NCBI GenBank assembly: GCA_044222225.1
Contig: JBGANR010000015.1
Coordinates: forward strand, 73,621-137,620
DNA: 64,000 bases
Origin: JBGANR01 sp044222225
GTDB lineage: Bacteria; Actinomycetota; Actinomycetes; Mycobacteriales; Mycobacteriaceae
Direction of reading: 5' to 3'
Shown here: piece after piece, positions 33,168 to 42,012 of the stretch
How positions within the stretch are numbered: position 1 is the first letter of the stretch
Layout: each line of letters starts with the position of its first letter
The notes under the pieces: model-generated
The model's input: the letters and a program-made list of their open reading frames with translations, nothing else
Database searches by the model: none
What the model was told of the DNA's origin: nothing
Made by a program: the position numbers and the translations under genes

Positions 33168-34871
33168 ATGATGGGGACGACGACGGCCGCGCCCGCCCGG
33201 GGTGGGCTGCGCCAGTGGCAGCGACGTGCGCTGACGAAATATCTTGCCGCGCGACCGAAGGATTTCCTCGCGGTCGCGACGCCGGGAGCAGGGAAGACGA
33301 CGTTCGCGCTGCGCGTGGCGACCGAGCTCCTCACCGATCGGACCGTCGATCAGGTGACCGTCGTGGCACCGACCGACCACCTCAAGACGCAATGGGCCGA
33401 GGCGGCGGCGCGCGTCGGCATCGCTCTGGATGCCAACTTCAGCAACTCCGCCGGTGCGACGTCGGGCGACTTCCACGGTGTCGTCGTCACCTATGCGCAG
33501 GTCGCCGCGCACCCGTTCCGGCATCGTGTGCGGACCGAGAACCGGCGCACGCTCGTCATCCTCGACGAGATCCACCACGGCGGCGACGCCAAGAGCTGGG
33601 GCGACGGCATCCGCGAGGCCTTCTCCGACGCGACCCGGCGGCTGGCGCTCACCGGAACGCCGTTCCGTAGCGACGACAGCAAGATCCCCTTCGTCACCTA
33701 CGAGCCGGAGCCGGGCGGCAACGAGCGTTCCAAGGCCGATCACTCCTACGGCTATTCGGACGCGCTCGCCGACGGCGTCGTCCGGCCGGTCGTCTTCCTC
33801 GCCTACTCGGGGCAGGCCAGCTGGCGGACGAGCGCGGGCGAGGAGTTCACGGCGCGGCTCGGCGAGCCGCTCTCGGCCGAGCACACCGCGCGGGCGTGGC
33901 GGACGGCTCTCGATCCGCACGGCGACTGGATCCCGGCGGTGCTGCGGGCGGCCAACATCCGGCTCGAACACAAGCGGGCCGGCGGTGTTCCCGATGCAGG
34001 CGGGCTCGTCATCGCCACCGATCAGGCGACGGCGCGCGACTACGCCGAGCTGCTCGCCGAGATCGCGGGGGAGCCGGTGACGCTCGTGCTCTCCGACGAT
34101 CCGGCGGCGTCGAAGAAGATCGGGCAGTTCGCCGAGTCGGCCGCGAAGTGGATGGTCGCGGTGCGAATGGTCTCCGAGGGCGTCGACGTGCCGCGGCTGT
34201 CCGTCGGCGTGTACGCGACCAGTGCCTCGACACCGCTGTACTTCGCGCAGGCCATCGGCCGATTCGTACGCTCGCGGGCGACGGGGGAGACGGCCAGCGT
34301 CTTCCTGCCGTCCGTGCCGGTGCTGCTCAACCTGGCCGCCGAGCTGGAGGTGCAGCGCGATCACGTCCTCGGTAAGCCGCACCGGGAATCGTCCGGGCTC
34401 GATGACGAGGCGCTCGCGGACGCCAATAAGCAGAAGGACGAGAAGGACCCCGACGAGGGTGCCTTCCAGTCACTGAGCGCCGACGCCGAGCTCGACCAGG
34501 TCATCTTCGACGGCTCCTCGTTCGGGACCGCCACGTACGCGGGCAGTGACGAGGAGGCCGAATATCTCGGCCTCCCCGGGCTGCTCGGCGCCGATCAGGT
34601 GCGTGACCTGCTCCGCAAGCGGCAGGACGAGCAGATCTCGCAGCCGAAGGCACCCGTCGCGACGGCGGAGCCGGTGCGGCGTGTCGGGCAGGAGCTCAGC
34701 GATCTGCGCCGGGAGCTGACGAGCCTCGTCGCCGTGCACCATCACCGCACGGGCAAGCCGCACGGCGTCATCCACAACGAGCTGCGGGCCAAGATGGGCG
34801 GCCCACCGCAGGCGATGGCGAGCGCCGAGCAGCTCCGGGAACGGATCTCGGCGCTGCGCACCTGGCGGTGA
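33168..34871 (+). CDS. SF2 DEAD/DEAH-type helicase (restriction-helicase-like)
   Basis: 567 residues. Single-protein SF2 ATPase with motif I ATPGAGKTTFAL, motif II DEIHH, motif III LTGTPFRSD and motif VI QAIGRFVRSR. This resembles the helicase module of type III restriction/UvrB-like enzymes, but no nuclease or methylase lies nearby, so a restriction system is not supported. The C-terminus has an acidic linker (KQKDEKDPDEG) and a helical domain ending in HHHRTGKPHGVIHNEL. Start ATG 33168 is set by GAGGGGGG 10 bases upstream. Role unknown; probably nucleic-acid maintenance. Confidence 0.87.
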   Translation: MMGTTTAAPARGGLRQWQRRALTKYLAARPKDFLAVATPGAGKTTFALRVATELLTDRTVDQVTVVAPTDHLKTQWAEAAARVGIALDANFSNSAGATSGDFHGVVVTYAQVAAHPFRHRVRTENRRTLVILDEIHHGGDAKSWGDGIREAFSDATRRLALTGTPFRSDDSKIPFVTYEPEPGGNERSKADHSYGYSDALADGVVRPVVFLAYSGQASWRTSAGEEFTARLGEPLSAEHTARAWRTALDPHGDWIPAVLRAANIRLEHKRAGGVPDAGGLVIATDQATARDYAELLAEIAGEPVTLVLSDDPAASKKIGQFAESAAKWMVAVRMVSEGVDVPRLSVGVYATSASTPLYFAQAIGRFVRSRATGETASVFLPSVPVLLNLAAELEVQRDHVLGKPHRESSGLDDEALADANKQKDEKDPDEGAFQSLSADAELDQVIFDGSSFGTATYAGSDEEAEYLGLPGLLGADQVRDLLRKRQDEQISQPKAPVATAEPVRRVGQELSDLRRELTSLVAVHHHRTGKPHGVIHNELRAKMGGPPQAMASAEQLRERISALRTWR

Positions 34872-34881
34872 ACAGCGCGGA

Positions 34882-34938
34882 CCGACCCCGGACATGACAA
34901 ACGCCGCGTCGCTCGAGGCGACGCGGCGTTCGGGTCGG
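34882..34938. terminator. strong hairpin between convergent genes
   Basis: AACGCCGCGTCGC (34900-34912) and its exact complement (34918-34930) form a 13-bp perfect stem with a 5-base loop TCGAG. Outer CCGACCC (34882-34888) and GGGTCGG (34932-34938) can extend it. It lies between the helicase and the small zinc-protein gene. Confidence 0.7.
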
Positions 34939-34948
34939 GGAGAAGTGG

Positions 34949-35140
34949 TCAGGCGTCGCCGTCGACGCGGGCGCCCGCGGCGGCGAGTCCGGCCGATGTC
35001 GCCCGGTAGTGGTGCCCGCAGAAGAGCAGTTCGCCCCCGGCGGGAAGGACGGCCCGGACCTTCGCGGCGGCGCTGCAGCGGTCGCAGCGATCGGAGGCCG
35101 TCAACGGGGCGATGGCACGCATCGTGTCGGTGGCATTCAT
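34949..35140 (-). CDS. small zinc-binding protein (DUF7455-like)
   Basis: 63 residues. Conserved actinobacterial mini-protein with CDRC and CGHH (SDRCDRCSAAAKVRAVLP, LLFCGHHYRA) forming a likely Cys/His zinc site. ATG 35140 has GAGGGG just upstream. A longer reading from 35239 would add 33 residues without any conserved character. Small proteins of this kind occur next to sigA in related genomes; the role is unknown. Confidence 0.8.
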   Translation of the reverse strand: MNATDTMRAIAPLTASDRCDRCSAAAKVRAVLPAGGELLFCGHHYRATSAGLAAAGARVDGDA

Positions 35141-35258
35141 GTCAAGGCCCCTCTCGTTCATCTGTCGTTCGAACCCTGCTTTTGAGAAGACGAACGGCGC
35201 CGCCGGAAGGTTCCCGATGGCGCCTGTCGCCCGCGTCACGGTGTCGGGACGACGAGCC

Positions 35259-35278
35259 GGGCGGTGCTGCGACCGCCC
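35259..35278 (-). terminator. hairpin after the acyl-CoA dehydrogenase gene
   Basis: GGGCGGT-GCTGCG-ACCGCCC is a perfect 7-bp stem, 10 bases beyond the minus-strand stop at 35288. Confidence 0.5.
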
Positions 35279-35287
35279 ATCTCGTCG

Positions 35288-36445
35288 TTACAGGCCCATG
35301 TCCTTGGCGATGATCGACTTCATGACCTCGCTCGTGCCGCCGTAGATACGGTTGACGCGATTGTCGGCGTACAGGCGTGCGACCGGGTACTCGTTGATGT
35401 AGCCGTAGCCGCCGTGCAGCTGAAGGCAGCGGTCGATGACGTCCGAGGCGGCCTCGGTGCAGAAGAGCTTGACGGACGCCGCGTCGGCGGCGGTCAGCTC
35501 GCCGGCGTCGTGCAGGTCGAGGGCGCGGTCGACCATCGATTCCATGGCGTCCACCTTGGCCTTGCAGGCGGCCAGCTCGAACTTCGTGTTCTGGAAGGAG
35601 GCCACCGGCTGGCCGAAGACGCGCCGGTCGGCGGTGTAGGCCTGGGTGAAGCGGACGGCCGCCGAGGCCTGCGCGTAGGCGCCGTGGCCGATGGACAGCC
35701 GCTCCTGCGGAAGGTTCTGGCCGAGGTAGGAGAAACCGCGGTTCTCCTCGCCGAGCAGATCGTCGACCGGAATCTTCACGTCGCTGAAGGAGAGTTCGGC
35801 CGTGTCCGAGACCTTGAGGCCGAGCTTGTCCAGTTTGCGGCCCACGGCGTAGCCGGGGGACTTGGTGTCGACGACGAACAGGGAGATGCCGAAGCGGCGG
35901 TCGTCCTCCTTCGACGGGGACGTCCGTGCGCAGACGATGACACGGTCGGCGTGCACCCCGCCGGTGATGAACGTCTTGGAGCCGTTGAGCACGTAGTGGG
36001 TGCCGTCCTCGGAGAGCTTGGCGGTGGTGCGCATGCCCGCGAGGTCCGAACCGGTACCGGGCTCGGTCATGGCGATGGCGAACATCGTCTCGCCGGAGAC
36101 GAAGCCGGGCAGCCAGCGCTGCTTCTGCTCCTCGGTGCCGTACGCCAGCAGGTACGGCAGGCACAACGCGACATGGACTCCGCTGCCGCCGAAGTAGACG
36201 CCCGCCCGGTGCGCCTCCTCGCTCATGATCGCCTGGTACTTGAAGGTCTCCTCGCCGGCGCCGCCGTACTCCTCGGGCACCTCGATACCGAAGACGCCCA
36301 GCTCGCCGAGTTTGTAGTAGAAGTCGCGGGGCGCGATTCCGGCGGCGTACCACTCGTCGAAGTGGGGGACGACCTCCGATTCGATGAAGTCCCGGATCGT
36401 CGCCCGGAACGCCTCGTGATCCTCGTTGAACACCGTGCGGCGCAT
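35288..36445 (-). CDS. acyl-CoA dehydrogenase
   Basis: 385 residues. FAD-dependent alpha,beta-dehydrogenation of an acyl-CoA. FAD/substrate motifs are MTEPGTGSDLAGMRTTA and YVLNGSKTFITGG. The catalytic Glu stands in YGGTSEVMK at the C-terminus, and LHGGYGYINEYP is also family-typical. ATG 36445 has a perfect AGGAGG (36453-36458) 7 bases upstream, so strong translation is expected. It is 44 bases downstream of the TetR gene on the same strand and is probably co-transcribed, opposite to the ten-gene catabolic operon. Confidence 0.94.
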   Translation of the reverse strand: MRRTVFNEDHEAFRATIRDFIESEVVPHFDEWYAAGIAPRDFYYKLGELGVFGIEVPEEYGGAGEETFKYQAIMSEEAHRAGVYFGGSGVHVALCLPYLLAYGTEEQKQRWLPGFVSGETMFAIAMTEPGTGSDLAGMRTTAKLSEDGTHYVLNGSKTFITGGVHADRVIVCARTSPSKEDDRRFGISLFVVDTKSPGYAVGRKLDKLGLKVSDTAELSFSDVKIPVDDLLGEENRGFSYLGQNLPQERLSIGHGAYAQASAAVRFTQAYTADRRVFGQPVASFQNTKFELAACKAKVDAMESMVDRALDLHDAGELTAADAASVKLFCTEAASDVIDRCLQLHGGYGYINEYPVARLYADNRVNRIYGGTSEVMKSIIAKDMGL

Positions 36446-36489
36446 CGCGCCACCTCCTCTTGTTGTTCTGTCTTGCCGTCTGTCGTGGG

Positions 36490-37146
36490 TCAGTGCGCGC
36501 CGACGAGCCGCAGGGCCAGGTCTGCGTAGAAGTCGGCGATCTCGTCGGGATTGAGTGCGCCGTCGTCGCGGTACCAGCGGGCGATGTCGACGCCCATCGA
36601 GAGCACGGCGGCGGCGGCCATGCGCGGGTTCGGGGTGTCGAACTCGCCGGCGGCGACACCGGATTCGACGACGGCGCGGACCATCCTGTCGATGTCGTGC
36701 CGCAGCTCGCCGATCTCGGCGCGGTGCGCGGGACTGAGGGCGGCGAGCTCGTAGTTGACGATCCGCGCGCTCGTGTGGTTGGTCGCGTGGTGCTTGGTGA
36801 ACGCGCGGGTGAGGGCGGCGAGGCGCGTCGGTGCCGAGGCGGCCGGATCGTCGGCGGCCTCCAGGACGGCGAGCGTGTGCAGGTGGCCCGTCCGCGAGAT
36901 CTGGTAGAGCAGTTCCTCTTTGGAGCGGTGGTGGACGTAGACCGCGGCCGGGCTCATCCCGGCCGCCGAGGCGATGTCGCGCGTCGTCGTCCCGTGGAAG
37001 CCCCGATCGGCGAAGGCCGCGACGGCCGCCTCCAGCAGCCGGGCGCGAGTCTGCTCCGACCTGCTGCTCTCCGGTCGTGCCAAGGCGGAGTGTGCGTCGG
37101 CCGGGCGGCGCGGTTGCGAACGGCTCAAAGCGTCGGGCGCGGCCAA
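36490..37146 (-). CDS. TetR-family transcriptional regulator
   Basis: 218 residues. The N-terminal helix-turn-helix spans about 33-77 (LLEAAVAAFADRGFHGTTTRDI, then AAVYVHHRSKEELL). The C-terminal ligand domain is of the TetR_C type seen in regulators of acyl-CoA metabolism. It is transcribed divergently from the thiolase operon and upstream of the acyl-CoA dehydrogenase, so it most likely represses both in response to an acyl-CoA. The first 27 residues are a variable Arg/Ala-rich extension; a later start is possible. It does not resemble KstR or KstR2 closely enough to borrow those names. Confidence 0.9.
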   Translation of the reverse strand: MAAPDALSRSQPRRPADAHSALARPESSRSEQTRARLLEAAVAAFADRGFHGTTTRDIASAAGMSPAAVYVHHRSKEELLYQISRTGHLHTLAVLEAADDPAASAPTRLAALTRAFTKHHATNHTSARIVNYELAALSPAHRAEIGELRHDIDRMVRAVVESGVAAGEFDTPNPRMAAAAVLSMGVDIARWYRDDGALNPDEIADFYADLALRLVGAH

Positions 37147-37212
37147 TCGGGCCTCCTTGCGGCAGCAGCGGGGACATCATGAATGTGATCGAACTCACGG
37201 AGAAGTCTGGAC

Positions 37213-37243
37213 TTGACGTGAGCCTCATCTCAGGGCGTAGAGT
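37213..37243 (+). promoter_or_regulatory. putative promoter of the catabolic operon
   Basis: TTGACG (37213-37218) and TAGAGT (37238-37243) are spaced by 19 bases, slightly long for a sigma-A promoter. The transcription start would fall just before the palindromic operator. Confidence 0.45.
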
Positions 37244-37255
37244 CGAGCCTACGAG

Positions 37256-37269
37256 TAAGCAAGCGCTTA
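37256..37269. promoter_or_regulatory. probable TetR operator
   Basis: TAAGC-N4-GCTTA, which contains the 8-base palindrome AAGCGCTT (37261-37268). AAGCGCTT-centred sites are common for TetR regulators of fatty-acid genes in actinobacteria. It lies 13 bases after the -10, where binding would block transcription. Confidence 0.6.
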
Positions 37270-37351
37270 GTCAACCGCGACGTCGGTCCGCGATGTCGTT
37301 GAGTGACAACGGGCCTTAGCGGACTCGACCACGATCAAGAGAGGACGCACA

Positions 37352-38569
37352 ATGCCTGAAGCCGTCATCGTCGCCACCGCGCGGTCGCCCATCGGTCGCG
37401 CCGGAAAGGGGTCGCTCACGCAGATGCGACCGGACGACCTCACGCTGCAGATGGTGCAGGCCGTCCTGGCGAAGGTGCCGCAGCTGGATCCGAGGCAGAT
37501 CGACGACCTCATGCTCGGCTGCGGTCAGCCCGCCGGGGAATCGGGCTTCAACATCGCCCGCACCGTCGCTGTGCTGGCCGGCTTCGATCACCTGCCGGGC
37601 GTCACGGTCAACCGCTACTGCAGCTCCAGCCTGCAGACGACGCGGATGGCCCTGCACGCGATCAAGGCCGGCGAGGGCGACGTCTTCATCTCGGGCGGTG
37701 TCGAGACCGTGAGCCGTTACCTCAAGGGCAACGCCGACGGGCTGCCCGACACCCAGAACCCGGTGTTCGCCGAGGCCGGAGCCCGGACGCAGCGCTTCGC
37801 CGAGGGCGGCCGGACCTGGGTGGACCCACGTGAATCCGGTGAGCTGCCGGACGTCTACATCGCCATGGGCCAGACGGCCGAGAACGTCGCTCAGCTCAAG
37901 AACGTCACCCGCGCCGACCAGGACGAGTGGGGCGTCCGCAGCCAGAACCGGGCCGAGGCGGGCATCGAGAGCGGCTTCTGGGCCACGGACATCACCCCGG
38001 TGACGTTGCCGGACGGCACGGTGGTCAGCACCGACGACGGCCCGCGCGCCGGCGTCACCCTCGAGGGCGTCTCGAAGCTGCGGCCGGTCTTCCGCCCGGA
38101 CGGCACGGTCACCGCGGGCAACTGCTGCCCGCTCAACGACGGTGCCGCGGCCGTCGTGATCATGTCCGACGTCAAGGCCGCCGAGCTCGGCATCACGCCG
38201 CTCGCGCGGATCGTCTCGACGGGCGTCTCGGGTCTGTCGCCGGAGATCATGGGCTACGGCCCCGTCGAGGCCTCGCAGCAGGCGCTCGCCCGCGCCGGAC
38301 TGGGCATCGGCGACATCGACCTCGCGGAGATCAACGAGGCGTTCGCCGCCCAGGTGCTGCCGTCGGTCCGCGATCTCGGTCTCGATCCGGACAAGGTCAA
38401 CGTCAACGGCGGCGCCATCGCCGTCGGCCATCCGTTCGGCATGACCGGTGCGCGCATCACGAGCACGCTCATCAACTCGCTGCGCTGGCACGACAAGCAG
38501 TTCGGCCTCGAGACCATGTGCGTCGGCGGCGGCCAGGGCATGGCGATGGTGCTGGAGCGGCTGAGCTGA
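37352..38569 (+). CDS. acetyl-CoA C-acyltransferase (thiolase)
   Basis: 405 residues. Cleaves 3-ketoacyl-CoA (or condenses acetyl-CoA). The nucleophile Cys90 is in NRYCSSSL, the catalytic His at about 360 is in VGHPFGMTGAR, and the second Cys at about 390 is in MCVGGGQG, so the enzyme should be active. ATG 37352 follows AGAGAGGA by 8 bases. It is the first gene of the catabolic operon and would release acetyl- or propionyl-CoA at the end of each beta-oxidation round. Its stop shares a base with the next start (TGATG). Confidence 0.95.
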   Translation: MPEAVIVATARSPIGRAGKGSLTQMRPDDLTLQMVQAVLAKVPQLDPRQIDDLMLGCGQPAGESGFNIARTVAVLAGFDHLPGVTVNRYCSSSLQTTRMALHAIKAGEGDVFISGGVETVSRYLKGNADGLPDTQNPVFAEAGARTQRFAEGGRTWVDPRESGELPDVYIAMGQTAENVAQLKNVTRADQDEWGVRSQNRAEAGIESGFWATDITPVTLPDGTVVSTDDGPRAGVTLEGVSKLRPVFRPDGTVTAGNCCPLNDGAAAVVIMSDVKAAELGITPLARIVSTGVSGLSPEIMGYGPVEASQQALARAGLGIGDIDLAEINEAFAAQVLPSVRDLGLDPDKVNVNGGAIAVGHPFGMTGARITSTLINSLRWHDKQFGLETMCVGGGQGMAMVLERLS

Positions 38570-39324
38570 TGACCACACGTTTCGCGGGAAAGACCGCCAT
38601 CGTCACCGGCGCCAGCCGGGGGATCGGACTGGGCATCGCGCAGCGGCTCGTCGCGGACGGGGCCCGCGTGGTGCTCACCGCGCGCAAGCAGGAGGGGCTC
38701 GACGAGGCCGTCGCGGCACTCGGCGGACCGGAGGTGGCGCATGCTGTCGCCGGTAAGGCCGACGACCCGGCTCACCGCGAGGAGACGGTCGCCGCGGCGA
38801 TCGAGACCTTCGGCGGCGTCGACTTCCTCGTCAACAACACCGGTATCAACCCGGTCTACGGGCCGCTCGTCGAGCTCGATCTCGGCGCGGCGCGCAAGAT
38901 CGTCGAGGTCAACTGCATCGCCGCCCTCGGTTGGGTGCAGACGGTGTACGGGCAGTGGCAGCGCGAGCACGGCGGTGCGATCGTCAACGTGGCTTCCATC
39001 GCGGGTCTCAACCCGTCGCCGCCGATCGGCTTCTACGGCGCCAGCAAGGCGATGCTCATCCACCTCACCGAGGGGCTGGCCGTCGAGCTCGGTCCGTCGA
39101 TCCGGGTCAACGCCGTGGCACCCGCCGTCGTCAAGACGCGGTTCGCGACGGCGCTGTACGAGGGCCGCGAGGAGCAGGTCGCCGCGGCGTACCCACTGCG
39201 CAGGCTCGGCGTGCCGGACGACATCGCCGGTGTGGTCGCCTTCCTGCTGTCCGAGGACGCGGCCTGGATGACGGGCCAGACCGTCGTCGTGGACGGCGGC
39301 CTGACGAAGGCGGGCGGCGCCTGA
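38569..39324 (+). CDS. SDR-family oxidoreductase
   Basis: 251 residues. Classical short-chain dehydrogenase: cofactor motif TGASRGIGLG, NNTG, catalytic Ser in NVASIAG and YGASK with the catalytic Tyr and Lys. The C-terminal WMTGQTVVVDGGLTK is typical. An Arg near the end of strand beta-2 (LTARKQ) favours NADP(H). The likely step is oxidation of a 3-hydroxyacyl-CoA or reduction of a ketone in the operon's pathway. It overlaps both neighbours by one base. Confidence 0.92.
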   Translation: MTTRFAGKTAIVTGASRGIGLGIAQRLVADGARVVLTARKQEGLDEAVAALGGPEVAHAVAGKADDPAHREETVAAAIETFGGVDFLVNNTGINPVYGPLVELDLGAARKIVEVNCIAALGWVQTVYGQWQREHGGAIVNVASIAGLNPSPPIGFYGASKAMLIHLTEGLAVELGPSIRVNAVAPAVVKTRFATALYEGREEQVAAAYPLRRLGVPDDIAGVVAFLLSEDAAWMTGQTVVVDGGLTKAGGA

Positions 39325-40127
39325 TGCCGGCCGCGTTCGATCCGGCAGGCAAGGGCGTCGTCGTCACCGGGGCCGGGCACGGCATCGGGCGTGCGCTGGC
39401 CAGGCGGCTGGCCGCGGCGGGGGCGCGGGTCGTCGTCAACGATCTCGACGCCGAGGCCACCGTGGCCGTCGCCGCCGAGATCGGGGGCCACGCGGCGCCC
39501 GGCGACGCGGCGTCCGCCGACGGGGTCGCCGACCTCGTCGCCCGCTCCCGCGAGGCGCTCGGCGCCGTCGACGCCTGGTTCGCCAACGCGGGTGTCGACC
39601 GCGGCGCGGGCCTGCAGGCGAGCGACGCCGACTGGGACCTGTCGTTGCAGGTCAACGTCATGGCGCACGTCCGGACGGCGCGGCTGCTCGTGCCCGACTG
39701 GATCGAGGCGGGCGGCGGGCGGTTCGTCGTGACGGCGTCCGCGGCCGGGCTGTTGACGGCCCTCGGCGGCCCCGCCTACTCGGTGAGCAAGCACGGCGCC
39801 GTGGCGTTCGCGGAGTGGCTCTCGGCGACGTACCGCCACCGCGGGATCGTCGTCCAGGCGCTGTGCCCGCAGGGCGTGCAGACCCGGATGTTCGAGAACG
39901 CCGGACCGCTCAAGGACGTCATGAAACGCGACGTCGTGCTGACGCCGGAGCAGGTCGCCGACATCACCGTCGACGCGCTGGCGGGCGACGAGATGTTCAT
40001 CCTGCCGCACCCCGAGGTGGCGGCGTACTACGCGGCGCGGGCGACGACACCGGATGCCTGGCTGGACACGATGAACCGCATCCAGCAGTGGATGGACCGC
40101 ACGACCGACGAGAAGGAGAACCGATGA
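39324..40127 (+). CDS. SDR-family oxidoreductase
   Basis: 267 residues. Classical SDR with TGAGHGIGRA, NAG (FANAGVDRG), Ser in VTASAAG and YSVSK. An Asp after beta-2 (VVNDLDA) favours NAD+. The longer C-terminus (FILPHPEVAAYYAARATTP) is shared by SDRs clustered with acyl-CoA dehydrogenases in actinobacteria. It overlaps the previous stop by one base and the next ATG by four. Its distinct cofactor preference suggests that it and the preceding SDR run opposite or sequential redox steps. Confidence 0.9.
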   Translation: MPAAFDPAGKGVVVTGAGHGIGRALARRLAAAGARVVVNDLDAEATVAVAAEIGGHAAPGDAASADGVADLVARSREALGAVDAWFANAGVDRGAGLQASDADWDLSLQVNVMAHVRTARLLVPDWIEAGGGRFVVTASAAGLLTALGGPAYSVSKHGAVAFAEWLSATYRHRGIVVQALCPQGVQTRMFENAGPLKDVMKRDVVLTPEQVADITVDALAGDEMFILPHPEVAAYYAARATTPDAWLDTMNRIQQWMDRTTDEKENR

Positions 40128-41110
40128 GGGCGTGGCAGGTCGGCAGGCTCGGAGAGCCGGCCGAGGTGATGGAGCTCGTCGAGGTCCCGGTGCCGGAGCC
40201 CGGCGCCGGGCAGGTGACGGTCCGCGTGCTCGCGGCCGCCGCGAACTTCCCGGACGTGCTCATGTGCCGCGGGCTCTACCAGGTGCGTCCGGAACTGCCG
40301 TTCACGCCCGGCGTCGAGCTGTGCGGCGAGGTGACGGCCGTCGGTGAGGGCGTCGATCACATCGCCGTCGGCGATCGCGTGCTCGGCGGTGCGGCCCTGC
40401 CGCACGGCGGGTTCGCCGAGTACGCGGTGCTGTCGGCGACGGAGACGTTCCCGGCGCCCGAGGCGCTCGACGACGCGCAGGCGTCGTCGTTGTTCATCGG
40501 CTACCAGACCGGATGGTTCGGGCTGCATCGGCGCGCCGGGCTGCAGGCGGGCGAGACCCTCCTCGTCCACGCCGCGGCAGGCGGCGTCGGCAGTGCGGCG
40601 ATCCAGCTCGGCAAGGCCGCGGGCGCCAAGGTGATCGGCGTCGTCGGCGGTCCCGCGAAGGCGGACGTCGCCCGCGCGCTCGGCGCGGACGTCGTCGTCG
40701 ACCGGCACGCGCAGGACTTCGTCGAGGTCGTCAAGGCCGAGACCGGCGGGCGGGGTGCAGACGTCGTCTACGACCCGGTCGGTGGCGACACCTACCGGCG
40801 CTCGACCAAGTGCATCGCGTTCGAGGGCCGCATCCTGGTGGTCGGCTTCGCCGGCGGCGAGATCCAGCAGGTGGCGCTCAACCATGCGCTCATCAAGAAC
40901 TACTCGATCGTCGGCCTGCACTGGGGCCTCTACAACCGCTACGACCGCGCCGCCGTGCAGCAGTGCCACTCGGAGCTGACGGCGCTCGCGACGTCGGGCG
41001 CCATCGCGCCGCTCGTCAGCGAGCGGCTGCCGCTGCAGGACGTCGCGGCCGGCCTGCAGCGGCTGGCCGACGGCGTCACAGTCGGACGCGTCGCCTACCA
41101 GGCGAGCTGA
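40124..41110 (+). CDS. NADPH:quinone oxidoreductase-like MDR protein
   Basis: 328 residues. Zinc-free medium-chain dehydrogenase/reductase of the quinone oxidoreductase group. It has an N-terminal GroES-like domain (ANFPDVLMCRGLYQ) and a Rossmann domain with AAAGGVGSAAIQLGKA. Zinc-binding cysteines of alcohol dehydrogenases are absent. Such proteins often act as enoyl-CoA or enone reductases in catabolic clusters. ATG overlaps the previous stop (ATGA). A 73-base gap with a hairpin follows. Confidence 0.92.
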   Translation: MRAWQVGRLGEPAEVMELVEVPVPEPGAGQVTVRVLAAAANFPDVLMCRGLYQVRPELPFTPGVELCGEVTAVGEGVDHIAVGDRVLGGAALPHGGFAEYAVLSATETFPAPEALDDAQASSLFIGYQTGWFGLHRRAGLQAGETLLVHAAAGGVGSAAIQLGKAAGAKVIGVVGGPAKADVARALGADVVVDRHAQDFVEVVKAETGGRGADVVYDPVGGDTYRRSTKCIAFEGRILVVGFAGGEIQQVALNHALIKNYSIVGLHWGLYNRYDRAAVQQCHSELTALATSGAIAPLVSERLPLQDVAAGLQRLADGVTVGRVAYQAS

Positions 41111-41142
41111 TCGCACCGCACACGTACACCACCTCGATACAC

Positions 41143-41160
41143 CGGCCGCGGACGCGGCCG
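41143..41160. other. intra-operon hairpin
   Basis: CGGCCGCG-GA-CGCGGCCG is a perfect inverted repeat between the quinone oxidoreductase and the third SDR. It could attenuate transcription or define an mRNA processing end within the operon. Confidence 0.35.
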
Positions 41161-41183
41161 AACGTCATCTGATCAGGAGAAGC

Positions 41184-41939
41184 ATGAGCACCACCCGTAC
41201 CGCCATCGTCACCGGTGCCGCCCGTGGCATCGGCGCCGCCGTCGCCAAGCGGCTCGCCTCCGACGGACACGCCGTCGCGGTCTTCGACCTCGACGAGGCG
41301 GCCTGCCAGGGCGTCGTCGACCAGATCGTGGAGGCCGGCGGCCGCGCGCTGGCCGTCGGCGTCGACGTCTCCGACGAGCAGCGCGTGCAGACGGCCGTCG
41401 AGCGCGTCGCGGCCGAGCTCGGCGCCCCGACGATCCTCGTCAACAACGCCGGCATCATCCGCGACAACCTGCTGTTCCGGATGTCGGTCGACGACTGGGA
41501 CTCGGTCATGGCCGTCCACCTGCGCGGCGCCTTCCTCATGGCGCGCGCCGTGCAGGCCTACCAGACCAAGGAGCACTGGGGCCGCATCGTCAACCTCTCG
41601 TCGACGTCGGCGCTCGGCAACCGCGGCCAGGCGAACTACTCCGCCGCCAAGGCGGGCATGCAGGGCTTCACCAAGACGCTCGCGCTCGAACTGGGCCCGT
41701 ACGGCGTGACGGCCAACGCCATCGCCCCGGGATTCATCGCCACCGAGATGACGGCGGCGACCGCCGAGCGGATCGGTGTGACGTTCGAGGAGTTCCAGAA
41801 GTCGGTCGCCGAGCAGACGCCGGTCCGTCGGGTCGGCGTGCCCGACGACATCGCGCACGCGGTGAGCTTCTATGTCAGTGAGGGCGCGGGCTACGTCTCC
41901 GGCCAGGTGCTCTACGTCGCGGGCGGACCGCGCGACTGA
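41184..41939 (+). CDS. SDR-family oxidoreductase (FabG-like)
   Basis: 251 residues. The most FabG-like of the three SDRs: TGAARGIGAA, NNAGIIRDN, Ser in NLSSTSALG, YSAAK, and a C-terminal GQVLYVAGG. It is the most probable (3R)-3-hydroxyacyl-CoA dehydrogenase, pairing with the MaoC hydratase that follows (MaoC hydratases yield R-hydroxyacyl-CoA). ATG 41184 has CAGGAG about 5 bases upstream. It starts a sub-operon after a 73-base gap and is followed by a second hairpin-containing gap. Confidence 0.93.
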   Translation: MSTTRTAIVTGAARGIGAAVAKRLASDGHAVAVFDLDEAACQGVVDQIVEAGGRALAVGVDVSDEQRVQTAVERVAAELGAPTILVNNAGIIRDNLLFRMSVDDWDSVMAVHLRGAFLMARAVQAYQTKEHWGRIVNLSSTSALGNRGQANYSAAKAGMQGFTKTLALELGPYGVTANAIAPGFIATEMTAATAERIGVTFEEFQKSVAEQTPVRRVGVPDDIAHAVSFYVSEGAGYVSGQVLYVAGGPRD

Positions 41940-41947
41940 TCGCGTCC

Positions 41948-41978
41948 GGCGCCGGCCGGCCTCGTCCGGACCGGCGCC
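41948..41978. other. intra-operon hairpin
   Basis: GGCGCCGG (41948-41955) and CCGGCGCC (41971-41978) form a perfect 8-bp stem with a 15-base loop between the FabG-like SDR and the MaoC gene. Confidence 0.35.
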
Positions 41979-42012
41979 CGTCGACTTCAGGAACTCTCGA
42001 AAGGACATGACG

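Noticed and set aside
33168..34871. Restriction or phage-defence system around the SF2 helicase
   Set aside because: The helicase resembles restriction-enzyme helicases, but no methylase, nuclease or other defence partner lies within several kilobases.
36490..37146. Naming the TetR regulator KstR or KstR2
   Set aside because: The HTH and neighbouring genes do not match either sterol regulator closely, and the operator differs from the TAGAACGTGTTCTA-type KstR site.
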